Virus record (IMG/VR): IMGVR_UViG_3300034418_011152
Span: 1 to 38,266 of that record
DNA: 38,266 nt
Strand: one strand, 5' to 3'
Source: a virus
Below are positions 15,989 to 23,353 of this stretch, piece after piece. The notes under the pieces are model-generated. The model made no database searches, had not been told where the DNA came from, and worked only from the letters and a program-made list of their open reading frames with translations. The translations under genes were made by a program, and so were the position numbers. The stretch's first letter is position 1. Every line of letters begins with the position of its first letter.

Positions 15989-18274
15989 ATGGCAGCTCCA
16001 ATATTAGGAATACCCGCATTATATGAATTACTTGTAGGAACAGGACTACTTGCCGGAGGTGCTATAACTGCACAACAAATGCAAAAACAAGTAGAATCTA
16101 ATCCAGAGTTAGTGCAAGAAGCATTGAAAAGAGTATTTACAGGACCTGCAACTAATTTAGTAAATCCCGATGTGTTAAAGTCCGTATCCCAAACTCCATC
16201 TGGTAGCGTATTTGGTCCACAACAAAAAGACATTGATAAGATTCAAAAAGAAATTAAAGAATTAAGTAAGTTACCTGGCTACAGTACGATTGACGAATTA
16301 ATGTCCAATGTAGAAACATTAAATCCTCCAGAGCAAGAAACAAAACAATTAACCACTCCTATACCAGGAAGTGATATTATAGAAATCAATAAAGAAAGTT
16401 TTCCTCCCGCTCCTAAGATAGATACTTCTATTCTTACTATGAAGGATCCAAAAGAATTTTTAGCAAAAGATAAAAACACAAAACAATATATTGAAGCTAC
16501 CAACCCAACTAAAATTTTTGGAGAAACTAATTTACAAGATGTGGATTACAAAGCTAAAGAAGCAATTCCAATTGAATATCGATTTGACCCTAAAACTTAT
16601 AATGCAGTCTACGAACAATCCATTGCAGAATTAAACGATAAAACAAATGTAGATATTCCAAAAATTGCAAAAAAATTTAACTTAACAATGCCAGATATTA
16701 ATTTAGTAAATAGTTCTTTAGAAGCTGCAGCCGATCCTGATAAACGTTATTGGTATCAACGTTCAGGAAACTATTTAAAAAATTTAGTAACTACGATAGA
16801 TCCTAATGCAACCGATAAGGACGTAGCAACTTTTATTGATATTGTTTCTGTAACTTCTGGGGGAGTAGCACCGAAACAAAATTTAAAATTAGCACTTGGT
16901 GTATACTCTGATTTAAAACAAAACCAACCGTCCATGACAGGATTTAAAACTCAACAAAGTTTAGATAAATATTTATCCAATAAAGACGAAGTTATTAATA
17001 CACCTAAGTTTGGTAACTTTACTGATACCATGAAATATTTTGCAAAAGTAGGAGAAAGACAACCTAATGTCGTAAATGATTTACAAATGGCTAAGTTGTT
17101 TGGTGTAAAACCAGATCAATTAGCATCGAACCCTGAACTCTATAATGCTATGACAGGGATCATGAATAATTTAACAGCAGAAGTAAATAAACAATTACCT
17201 AAAGGACAAGAGTTACAACCATTTGAATTACAATCTTTGATGTGGTCTCAAGCTAGAGGAGTAGCATCTAATTACGAACAAGTAGGACAAGAGTTAATAA
17301 AAGAATTATATGATCAAGGAATCAATATTGAAACAGATGTAATGAAACCAGATTTTGCTGCACGACTGCAAAAAACAATTACTCCGTACAAAGAAGCTAT
17401 GAAAGGCACTATTGAAATTGGATCGTTCTTAACTCCACAAGGTAAAGAAATAGAAAAAATTATTAATCAATTTGGAACAGATCCGAAAGTAATGGACGGT
17501 ATCAACTCGATCCACGTATCAGGATTAAAGAAACTAATTACTAAACAAGCAAAACAACCATCGGTCATAGAAGATGTCGTATCTAATGTAATTGGCCAAA
17601 AAGCAGAAATATCAAGAATGCAAGTTGGTTTAGGTACTTATGAGGGTAAAGCAAATTACAATGTCGTTATTCCTTTAACAGTAAACACGGCTCAGGGACC
17701 ACGGCCATTAACAGATGAAGAACGATTACAGACTTTAGCTGTGTTAGGTACAGAATTAAATCAAGCGGCTATGGCAGCATCCAATTTTAGAACCCTGCAA
17801 GACATAAATCTAAAAGAGGGAGAACAAGCAACAGGTCAAATTTACGCTAAGTTTCCTGTAGATCAGTCTAAAATACAACAATTACATGCTGAAACAGGCT
17901 TAGATTTTAATGTTAGTCCTGTTCCAGGTGGATTTATTGGCTCTATTATTTCATTTAAAGGGGAACCTGATAAAGCAAAATTAGATCAAGCGTTTGAAAA
18001 AGTATTTGGAAAAAATGCTGAAATGGTATATACTAAATCTGCTTGGAAAGGCGATTATATAGAATCAAAAGACTATAAAGGATATTACGATGGCGTTAAA
18101 AGAAGTATCAGCACAAGAGTGGGAAGCGATGGGGCTACCAAGTTCGATCTCAATAGTTTCGACAGTGCCACAGAAAAAGCAAGAAACATCTCCAAAGAAA
18201 GAGACGCAGCCTATCAAGAATTCATCAACTCTCCCTACATCACAAAACTCAGACAAGTAAAATCTAATAATTAA
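15989..18274 (+). CDS. large phage protein of unknown function (761 aa)
   Basis: The ATG at 15989 fits the promoter at 15953 and gives a hydrophobic Gly-rich N-terminus (ILGIPALYELLVGTGLLAGG) that could insert into a membrane. The rest is soluble and helical. A segment DPDKRYWYQRSGNYL, followed by SVTSGGVAPKQNLKLAL and later QSLMWSQARG, resembles modules I have seen in polyvalent or virion-associated proteins of marine phages. That suggests a protein injected with the DNA or packaged in the virion. No catalytic residues stand out. It is separated from all other structural genes and lies beside the methyltransferase. Confidence 0.65.
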   Translation: MAAPILGIPALYELLVGTGLLAGGAITAQQMQKQVESNPELVQEALKRVFTGPATNLVNPDVLKSVSQTPSGSVFGPQQKDIDKIQKEIKELSKLPGYSTIDELMSNVETLNPPEQETKQLTTPIPGSDIIEINKESFPPAPKIDTSILTMKDPKEFLAKDKNTKQYIEATNPTKIFGETNLQDVDYKAKEAIPIEYRFDPKTYNAVYEQSIAELNDKTNVDIPKIAKKFNLTMPDINLVNSSLEAAADPDKRYWYQRSGNYLKNLVTTIDPNATDKDVATFIDIVSVTSGGVAPKQNLKLALGVYSDLKQNQPSMTGFKTQQSLDKYLSNKDEVINTPKFGNFTDTMKYFAKVGERQPNVVNDLQMAKLFGVKPDQLASNPELYNAMTGIMNNLTAEVNKQLPKGQELQPFELQSLMWSQARGVASNYEQVGQELIKELYDQGINIETDVMKPDFAARLQKTITPYKEAMKGTIEIGSFLTPQGKEIEKIINQFGTDPKVMDGINSIHVSGLKKLITKQAKQPSVIEDVVSNVIGQKAEISRMQVGLGTYEGKANYNVVIPLTVNTAQGPRPLTDEERLQTLAVLGTELNQAAMAASNFRTLQDINLKEGEQATGQIYAKFPVDQSKIQQLHAETGLDFNVSPVPGGFIGSIISFKGEPDKAKLDQAFEKVFGKNAEMVYTKSAWKGDYIESKDYKGYYDGVKRSISTRVGSDGATKFDLNSFDSATEKARNISKERDAAYQEFINSPYITKLRQVKSNN

Positions 18275-18320
18275 TCTAGAAACACTGGACAAATTCATAT
18301 AATTAGGTAGATACGCTAGT

Positions 18321-19466
18321 ATGAAGATACTAGATTTGTTTTCTGGAATTGGTGGTTTCTCTTTAGGCATGGAAAGTACAGGCCATTTTGAAACTGTTAA
18401 ATTTGTAGAAATGGATAAGTATTGCCAAAAAGTTTTACGTAAACATTGGCCTAATGTACCAATTGAGGAGGATATAAAAAATGTCAAAGGAAAAGAATTC
18501 GAAGCAGATGTTATTGTGGGAGGCTTCCCGTGCCAGCCAATGTCCGTTGCCGGTAGACAAAAAGGAACTAGTGACAGTCGATATCTCTGGCCAGAAATGT
18601 TTAGACTCATTAGGGAAGTCAAACCCGAATTCGTTATTGGCGAGAATGTGCAAGGAATTATTAACATCCAAGACGGCATGGTGCTCCGACAGGTGCAAGA
18701 TGACTTGGAAAGTGAAGGTTTCGAAGTCCAATGTTTCCTTATTCCAGCTTCAGGCATCGGTGCTTGGCACCAAAGAAACAGAGTTTGGATTGTGGGCCAC
18801 TCCGAATACAATGGATCACTTGCCACCAAGAAGTCCAGAGGGAACACTGAAACTACAACAGGGACATCGCAAGGGAAGAAAGAAACCATCGAACTTGAGA
18901 GAACAAGTGGATCCAGAAACAATGAGAATGTACCCAACACCGAAAGCATCCGGTCAAGAGAATGCGGACACACTGATCAAGAGAAAGGGATGGGTGAAAG
19001 CAGCTTCGCACAATCTAACTGCACATGTACAAATGTTCCCAACTCCAACTGTAGGATGTGTGGAGGGAGGAGAGCAATCGGACCGAGTAGAACAAACCAA
19101 GTCTGGGGGTTTTATCCTGAGAAAGAAAAACAAACCGAACATGACGTACGGAGCGAAACTATCGGACGCAATGTTGTACCTGGAGAAGAAGAAATTAATC
19201 AGCACACCAACAACCAACGACAGCAAGAACCTAACCTTTTGCGAGAGCCAGAAGAACCGATCCTCGATCATCGGAGACATGATGAGGGAGGGGGAAGTGA
19301 AAGTTGGTGGACGACTCAATCCAGAATTTGTGGAATTCCTGATGGGATTTCCTATGAACTACACAAAGATCGAGTCAACCGAGTAAAAGCTTTAGGCAAT
19401 GCAATCGTACCACAGATTGCAAGACAACTTGCTTTAGCAATGTTAGCAGCCAAGGGAAAAATTTGA
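18321..19466 (+). CDS. C5 cytosine-specific DNA methyltransferase
   Basis: The 381-aa enzyme has motif I DLFSGIGG (5-12), motif IV GGFPCQP with catalytic C71, motif VI ENV (108-110), motif VIII QRNRVW (151-156) and motif X VKALGNAIVP (355-364). It should methylate cytosines in phage DNA, probably against host restriction. The region between motifs VIII and X, where the target recognition domain lies, is low-complexity and rich in Glu, Asn, Arg and Thr. This same DNA encodes a second protein in the +1 frame. A -10-like TATAAT lies at 18298-18303 without a clear -35. Its stop falls inside repeat copy 2. Confidence 0.9.
   Translation: MKILDLFSGIGGFSLGMESTGHFETVKFVEMDKYCQKVLRKHWPNVPIEEDIKNVKGKEFEADVIVGGFPCQPMSVAGRQKGTSDSRYLWPEMFRLIREVKPEFVIGENVQGIINIQDGMVLRQVQDDLESEGFEVQCFLIPASGIGAWHQRNRVWIVGHSEYNGSLATKKSRGNTETTTGTSQGKKETIELERTSGSRNNENVPNTESIRSRECGHTDQEKGMGESSFAQSNCTCTNVPNSNCRMCGGRRAIGPSRTNQVWGFYPEKEKQTEHDVRSETIGRNVVPGEEEINQHTNNQRQQEPNLLREPEEPILDHRRHDEGGGSESWWTTQSRICGIPDGISYELHKDRVNRVKALGNAIVPQIARQLALAMLAAKGKI
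18481..19386 (+). CDS. nested gene in +1 frame of the methyltransferase (301 aa)
   Basis: The frame is open for 301 codons entirely inside the methyltransferase gene. Its ATG has the strong Shine-Dalgarno GAGGAGGA (18465-18472) eight bases upstream. The protein has four spaced TP motifs, LWATP (104-108), MYPTP (150-154), MFPTP (185-189) and STPTTND (241-247), and ends with LNPEFVEFLMGFP (279-291). I recognise this 'LWPTP ... LNPxWVEWLMGFP' pattern from phage proteins near C5 methyltransferases. The LWATP motif is read from the same DNA as the methyltransferase motif VWIVGHS. Function unknown, perhaps a partner of the methyltransferase. Confidence 0.6.
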   Translation: MSKEKNSKQMLLWEASRASQCPLPVDKKELVTVDISGQKCLDSLGKSNPNSLLARMCKELLTSKTAWCSDRCKMTWKVKVSKSNVSLFQLQASVLGTKETEFGLWATPNTMDHLPPRSPEGTLKLQQGHRKGRKKPSNLREQVDPETMRMYPTPKASGQENADTLIKRKGWVKAASHNLTAHVQMFPTPTVGCVEGGEQSDRVEQTKSGGFILRKKNKPNMTYGAKLSDAMLYLEKKKLISTPTTNDSKNLTFCESQKNRSSIIGDMMREGEVKVGGRLNPEFVEFLMGFPMNYTKIESTE

Positions 19467-19499
19467 AAAACTTTCCTATAACAATAGGCAAAACGACTT
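19457..19499 (+). repeat. 43-base direct repeat, copy 2 of the dyad element
   Basis: These 43 bases recur without mismatch at 19527-19569, a 70-base period. They contain the CCTATAACAATAGG dyad at 19475-19488. The methyltransferase stop codon lies inside. No -35 at proper spacing from TATAAC is visible, unlike copy 1. Confidence 0.9.
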
Positions 19500-19526
19500 T
19501 GTCTAAAATAAAAATTTGGACTTTCA

Positions 19527-19569
19527 AAAAATTTGAAAAACTTTCCTATAACAATAGGCAAAACGACTT
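19527..19569 (+). repeat. 43-base direct repeat, copy 3 of the dyad element
   Basis: This copy is identical to 19457-19499, with the dyad at 19545-19558. It ends one base before the GTG of the 58-aa gene at 19570, so a bound protein or RNA start here would directly affect that gene. Confidence 0.9.
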
Positions 19570-19746
19570 GTGAAAAACGTGAATTGTGGCAAAAAACAGG
19601 TTAAAAAAACCGCTAAAAATAAGGATAATTTAAGAAAGTGGGATCTACTAGGTATTGAGTATGGACTTGCACCTGACCCACAAAATCCTGGGCAATGTAT
19701 TTTTAAAAGAATTGACAATTTCAGTGGTTGCCCTAAGAAGAAATAG
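19570..19746 (+). CDS. small Lys-rich hypothetical protein (58 aa)
   Basis: The frame starts with GTG directly after repeat copy 3. The N-terminus is very basic (GKKQVKKTAKNK), followed by a more ordered part (WDLLGIEYGLAPDPQNPGQC) and a GCPKKK end, with three cysteines. No Shine-Dalgarno is seen, so initiation may be leaderless or repeat-driven. No family is recognised. Confidence 0.5.
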   Translation: MKNVNCGKKQVKKTAKNKDNLRKWDLLGIEYGLAPDPQNPGQCIFKRIDNFSGCPKKK

Positions 19747-19853
19747 TATTCCTATTTAAGACCTTAATGAAAAGTAGAGGTTACAACTACTTATCAATCA
19801 CTAACCACTGACCATGAACCGCGAATCAAATTTATAAACTTAAATTTTGATTT

Positions 19854-20093
19854 ATGGCAAAAATGAAATTAACAGAACCTGTTAATTTGCTAGAGCAGTC
19901 ACTCAAGTCTTTAGCAAATTTAACCAACGATAAACGATTGTATGATCGTTGTAGTGATTTGTTGTTTCAATTATGGAATGGTGAAAAATTTGGTATTAAA
20001 AAGGAATTAGATTTTTTAGATCTTGTGGAATTTAATTGGTTGAAACACCGAAAAAGAATTGCACAACAAAAAGGTTTAAAAATAATAAAGTAA
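19854..20093 (+). CDS. small helical hypothetical protein (79 aa)
   Basis: The protein is helical and basic at the end (WLKHRKRIAQQKGLKIIK), with an LLEQSLKSLANLTN helix at the start. No ribosome site is evident. A strong stem-loop begins directly after its stop codon. Family unknown. Confidence 0.55.
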   Translation: MAKMKLTEPVNLLEQSLKSLANLTNDKRLYDRCSDLLFQLWNGEKFGIKKELDFLDLVEFNWLKHRKRIAQQKGLKIIK

Positions 20094-20146
20094 TATGCCT
20101 GTGATTTTTCCCCTTTCGATAATCCATGTATTAAATCATAGGCATA
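20094..20146 (+). promoter_or_regulatory. long intergenic RNA stem-loop
   Basis: TATGCCT (20094-20100), G, TGATTT (20102-20107) pairs with AAATCA (20133-20138), T, AGGCATA (20140-20146): a 14-pair stem with one G-U pair and a 25-base loop. It fills the gap between two small genes. No U-run follows, so it is not a simple terminator; RNA processing or control of the gene at 20153 are options. Confidence 0.5.
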
Positions 20147-20152
20147 GTACTT

Positions 20153-20350
20153 ATGGACTTCGATGATCTCATTAAAGAAAATGGTTTTGATCCCAATCAA
20201 ATTAAAAATTTATCAGGAATCGAAAAAATGCAATTCATAGAGTACGTGCTTGATGATTTAGATTACGTGATTAATCATAAATCTCATCCTAAATTAATTA
20301 AATATTATAAAAATGTACTCTCAGAACTTATTAAAACTTATGGGCATTAG
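20153..20350 (+). CDS. small acidic hypothetical protein (65 aa)
   Basis: The protein begins MDFDDLIKENGFDPNQI and has a helical middle (IEKMQFIEYVLDDLDYVI). It starts seven bases after the stem-loop and overlaps the next gene. No family is recognised. Confidence 0.55.
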   Translation: MDFDDLIKENGFDPNQIKNLSGIEKMQFIEYVLDDLDYVINHKSHPKLIKYYKNVLSELIKTYGH

Positions 20351-20753
20351 GTTAGCCACCGAATTTACCAAGGCAGCTCATGGTAGAGGTGATGAACGAT
20401 TATGGAAAGCAGTGGTCGCAACTGCTTTTGAAGATTGTTTAAATTTATCGGGAACCAAAATTGAAAGTTACCGAAAAGAAGATGCACATAAATGGTTTAT
20501 GTCTAAGTCAGAAGATTTTCATAATGTTTGTTACATGGCATCGTTAGAACCTTTGTTGGTGTATAACCGATATCTGTATTTATTAAAAAATAAAAAAGTA
20601 AAATTTACTGAGGTACAAAATTATTGGATCAAGTATCGTAATGCATACAAAGTGTATCGCGAAACTCGGCTCAAGGAACAGCGAAAAATTATTCGCAGTC
20701 ATATCGAAAAGATTAAATGTAAAATTTTAAAATTTAAACCGAAGAAAAAATAG
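20340..20753 (+). CDS. conserved phage hypothetical protein (137 aa)
   Basis: From ATG 20340 (11-base overlap with the preceding gene; an alternative ATG is at 20313) the protein has GRGDERLWKAVVATAFEDCL, then SEDFHNVCYMASLEPLLV and a very basic C-terminus. The 'W...S.DF..VC..A...P' pattern recurs in small alphaproteobacterial phage proteins of unknown function. It may bind DNA through its basic tail. A terminator lies 72 bases after its stop. Confidence 0.6.
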   Translation: MGIRLATEFTKAAHGRGDERLWKAVVATAFEDCLNLSGTKIESYRKEDAHKWFMSKSEDFHNVCYMASLEPLLVYNRYLYLLKNKKVKFTEVQNYWIKYRNAYKVYRETRLKEQRKIIRSHIEKIKCKILKFKPKKK

Positions 20754-20764
20754 TGAGTATTGAA

Positions 20765-20980
20765 CTATTCAGATTTTGACCTTACAATATTGATACCATC
20801 CTTTGTTTGATTGTTATCAACACTTAAAGGGCTAAGATCTACCTTAGCCCTTTTTTCTTTTAAGTATCGAATGAATTGAATTTTAATAATTCCATTAGAA
20901 CTTAAACAATTAGCAAAAGTTATGGCTTTCAGTCTTTTAATTTCCTCTGAAATACCCTTTTTTTTTGCGATTTGAGACAT
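20765..20980 (-). CDS. small basic hypothetical protein (71 aa)
   Basis: The ATG overlaps the stop of the upstream minus gene (TAATG). It begins MSQIAKKKGISEEIKRL and is basic and helical. Its 3' part is antisense to the terminator of the convergent plus operon, which supplies the codons for KEKRAKVDLSPL. It is the last gene of the minus cluster. Family unknown. Confidence 0.55.
   Translation of the reverse strand: MSQIAKKKGISEEIKRLKAITFANCLSSNGIIKIQFIRYLKEKRAKVDLSPLSVDNNQTKDGINIVRSKSE
20826..20860 (+). terminator. rho-independent terminator
   Basis: AAAGGGCTAAG (20826-20836) pairs with CTTAGCCCTTT (20843-20853) around a six-base loop, followed by TTTCTTTT. It ends the plus operon whose last gene stops at 20753 and lies inside the antisense 71-aa gene. 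Confidence 0.88.
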
Positions 20981-21507
20981 TAGTGGATAGTAACACCCTC
21001 TATTTTTTGGCCTGTAGTTTGCATATATTCTAATGCCATATCTCTTTTAAAATCATCCTCTAAAAATTTTGGAATTCTTATTGCATGATGTAAAGATTTG
21101 GCTAATCGAAAACCATTTTTCCAATCAGACCAATTACCATCAGAAGATATTTTTAAGGCATCAGGTGCAAGATGATTTGCAAACACTAACATAGCAACCA
21201 CATATAAGTCATATGGTTTTTCTGCGGTTTTACAAAAATTAAAATAACCATCTTCATCTTTAACCTGATACTTGTCATCGGTAGGCACATAACGTTCCAA
21301 TGCAAATGTTTCGTGTGCTAATTCTTTTTTACCATTAAACACGACACAGTGATCATTAATTCTTAAATAATCACAATCTTTTTTATCAGAGGTAAGTATT
21401 TTTTTTGCGTCTTTAGATTTTAATAATTTTTTAGAAAAATCCTGGATCTGTTTCCATTCTTCTTTAGTAAGATCCCTAGACTGTCTCCAATAGTGTGTGT
21501 ATCCCAT
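20980..21507 (-). CDS. MGYTHYW-family phage protein (175 aa)
   Basis: The N-terminus MGYTHYWRQ is the hallmark of a widespread phage and bacterial family of unknown function. Further family-like features are HCVVFNGKKELAHETFAL, FCKTAEKPYD and SSDGNWSDW. GGAGG precedes the ATG. It is the largest and best conserved member of the minus-strand cluster. No catalytic motif is established for the family. Confidence 0.8.
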   Translation of the reverse strand: MGYTHYWRQSRDLTKEEWKQIQDFSKKLLKSKDAKKILTSDKKDCDYLRINDHCVVFNGKKELAHETFALERYVPTDDKYQVKDEDGYFNFCKTAEKPYDLYVVAMLVFANHLAPDALKISSDGNWSDWKNGFRLAKSLHHAIRIPKFLEDDFKRDMALEYMQTTGQKIEGVTIH

Positions 21508-21508
21508 A

Positions 21509-21748
21509 TTATTTTCCTCCTTGTATGATTGTTAGATTTGATTTTTTACTTTCAAAATATTCGTATTCAGAAAAATCACTAATCAATGTTTTTGCATAAT
21601 TGTGATCTACTAAATAAGAATTCTCAACTTGCTTAACCTCAGGATCAATTGTTTTTTGAATCCATGAGGATGCAAGACTTGATAATGGTTTCATTTTTAT
21701 CAAACCATTATCGTCATCACCTCTAATTTGGAAATGATCAATTAACAT
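21509..21748 (-). CDS. small acidic hypothetical protein (79 aa)
   Basis: The start MLIDHFQIRGDDD is chosen because GGAGG lies five bases before this ATG; longer in-frame starts lack one. It overlaps the upstream gene by 11 bases. No family is recognised. Confidence 0.6.
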   Translation of the reverse strand: MLIDHFQIRGDDDNGLIKMKPLSSLASSWIQKTIDPEVKQVENSYLVDHNYAKTLISDFSEYEYFESKKSNLTIIQGGK

Positions 21749-22016
21749 AGTTTCCTCCATACCTTTTGTTGATTTGATGTCTAACATACAAAGCCATATT
21801 ACCATTAAACATGGTGTAGTCATCTAAATTATTTTGAACTACTAACACTCCATCTGTTTCATTGGTAATAGTGATTAGATCGTTCAGAAAATCTGCTTTT
21901 GCTGAATACAACTTATCTTTGATAAGGTATTCCTCACTTTTTGTCATAAGATTTTCAAATTGTTTTCTCATACTGTCGGGCATTGCCTTAACAATTGTTT
22001 TTGTTTTATCGTCCAT
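21738..22016 (-). CDS. small hypothetical protein (92 aa)
   Basis: GGAGGG precedes the ATG, which overlaps the stop of the 57-aa gene upstream (TAATG). The sequence starts MDDKTKTIVKAMPDSM and has a helical first half and a beta-like second half (DGVLVVQNNLDDYTMFNGN). Function unknown. Confidence 0.6.
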   Translation of the reverse strand: MDDKTKTIVKAMPDSMRKQFENLMTKSEEYLIKDKLYSAKADFLNDLITITNETDGVLVVQNNLDDYTMFNGNMALYVRHQINKRYGGNYVN

Positions 22017-22189
22017 TAGTTACCCTCCTTTAGTTCAGTTTTAAAATCTTTAAGTTGTTTAATAGTCATACTATTTAACTTAAATGCTTTTTCTATAAGA
22101 TAGTGCCAATCCTCTTGATCCCAATCTTTTTCTTTTATGTTTGTAATGTAATCATCACAAATCCAATTAATTAGTTTTTCTTTTTTCAT
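22016..22189 (-). CDS. small hypothetical protein (57 aa)
   Basis: This frame begins MKKEKLINWICDDYITNI and has a clear GGAG ribosome site. Its stop overlaps the next start (TAATG). Several Trp residues and acidic helices (KDWDQEDWHYLI) are visible. Family unknown. Confidence 0.6.
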   Translation of the reverse strand: MKKEKLINWICDDYITNIKEKDWDQEDWHYLIEKAFKLNSMTIKQLKDFKTELKEGN

Positions 22190-22210
22190 TATGCTCTCCT
22201 TTGTTTGTGG

Positions 22211-22288
22211 TTAGTGCATCACTCTCAACATGAGAGCAATGATTAAAACGATGATGTAAATAACTAATAAAGAAAAATTAAATATCAT
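22211..22288 (-). CDS. 25-aa membrane peptide
   Basis: GGAGGA stands just upstream of the ATG. Residues 2-20 are almost all hydrophobic (FNFSLLVIYIIVLIIALML), followed by RVMH, so it is a single membrane helix. It overlaps the end of the upstream gene. Confidence 0.5.
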   Translation of the reverse strand: MIFNFSLLVIYIIVLIIALMLRVMH

Positions 22289-22709
22289 CGTTCCTCCTAA
22301 TTAATTTTACCTCGACAGATCCATAAGCATCCTCGTCATCAGGAAAATTAAATATTAATGAGTTATCCCAATCGTTTAATTGATCAAAATGAGAATCCAT
22401 TTTTACAAAAATTTCTTCGTGATCCTCGTCATACTTTACTCTTTTGATCTTACCTTTTTTGTGAGACACATTAATATCGTCATTTAAGATAGTGTGATAA
22501 TGATTCAAAAACCTAACCTCATCACCATCTTTAACATTTTTAATGCTTATCACTTTGTTATCATGAACAAATTGATTGCAACATTTAATTGCAGGTAAGT
22601 ACAAGTCATTAAAAATATCTTTTGGATCTTGTCCATTCGATTTATATTTTTTTTCTGAATTAGCTAAATCTGAAATTGATTTTACTAATTTTTGTAATGA
22701 GTAAGTCAT
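22278..22709 (-). CDS. hypothetical protein (143 aa), partly SH3-like
   Basis: The start MTYSLQKLVK is favoured by the GGAGGAG upstream and by TAATG overlap with the preceding gene. A beta-rich centre (VISIKNVKDGDEVRFLNHYHT, then KKGKIKRVKYD) looks like a small barrel. The end is acidic. No family is assigned. Confidence 0.6.
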   Translation of the reverse strand: MTYSLQKLVKSISDLANSEKKYKSNGQDPKDIFNDLYLPAIKCCNQFVHDNKVISIKNVKDGDEVRFLNHYHTILNDDINVSHKKGKIKRVKYDEDHEEIFVKMDSHFDQLNDWDNSLIFNFPDDEDAYGSVEVKLIRRNDDI

Positions 22710-22903
22710 TATTGTATCTCCTCCCATTCTAATTGATCTTGAGTTTTTTCTCTTTTTAATATTTGTGACCATACTTTTTTATCAAAATCATCCATCCCAT
22801 GAAAAGTCATATCTCCATTTTTATAATGGATCGATACGAAATCTAAAGGTCGATCAATCATGACATAATCAACATCTTGGATATTAATATTATTTGTTTT
22901 CAT
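22709..22903 (-). CDS. small hypothetical protein (64 aa)
   Basis: GGAG six bases before the ATG is within the end of the upstream gene. The frame reads MKTNNINIQDVDYVMIDRP and ends QLEWEEIQ. It has a beta-hairpin-like part (FVSIHYKNGDMTFHGM). Function unknown. Confidence 0.6.
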   Translation of the reverse strand: MKTNNINIQDVDYVMIDRPLDFVSIHYKNGDMTFHGMDDFDKKVWSQILKREKTQDQLEWEEIQ

Positions 22904-23189
22904 TTTTTGCTCCTCTCTTTTTTTGTAAAAACTCTTTTAAAGATAAAACCGAAATAAACTCACGTGCAAATCGATCTCTCCTCCATTGATAATAAGTGGG
23001 TAAACTAAAAAAATGATCTTTAGCTTTTTTTTCATCTGAAAAATAACCATAAAATTTTATTTTTTTAATTCTGTTCTTAGGATCCTCAGTCATAAGAGTT
23101 TCCCGATATTTCACCACATACTTAGGTGAACGATCAAAAGTCTCATAGTCTTTTAGATCTGTAATAGTTGGCTCAGGTAATTTAGTCAT
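22890..23189 (-). CDS. small basic hypothetical protein (99 aa)
   Basis: The start at MTKLPEPTITDL is decided by GGAGG five bases upstream; another ATG four codons earlier would place that GGAGG inside the gene. The C-terminus KKRGAKNEN is shared with the gene ending at 25098 because both stop within the same ribosome-site cassette. Family unknown. Confidence 0.6.
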   Translation of the reverse strand: MTKLPEPTITDLKDYETFDRSPKYVVKYRETLMTEDPKNRIKKIKFYGYFSDEKKAKDHFFSLPTYYQWRRDRFAREFISVLSLKEFLQKKRGAKNENK

Positions 23190-23353
23190 TTTTTCCTCCA
23201 TCGTTTTAATTGTTTCACTGATTTTTTGTAAACCTCGTTTGGTTTATCAATAGCAAACAAATTAGATAATTCTTGAATTACCTTTGGATCATCTAATTTT
23301 TTAAAGTTGATCGCTTTGGTAAAACCAAAAGGATCTTTGATTGTTACTTTCAT
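23186..23353 (-). CDS. small basic hypothetical protein (55 aa)
   Basis: AGGAGG precedes the ATG, which overlaps the stop of the upstream gene (TAATG). It begins MKVTIKDPFGFTKAINF and ends very basic (KQLKRWRKK). The stop overlaps the next start (ATGA). Function unknown. Confidence 0.6.
   Translation of the reverse strand: MKVTIKDPFGFTKAINFKKLDDPKVIQELSNLFAIDKPNEVYKKSVKQLKRWRKK

Noticed and set aside
18065-18973. 302-codon open frame on the minus strand across the methyltransferase start
   Set aside because: It is antisense to two plus-strand frames with recognisable motifs, is rich in Ser/Pro/Cys as antisense reads are, and has no ribosome site.
19352-19718. Two minus-strand frames covering the 43-base repeats
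   Set aside because: Both simply translate the repeat (each contains the same SRFAYCYRKVF peptide) and have no start signals.
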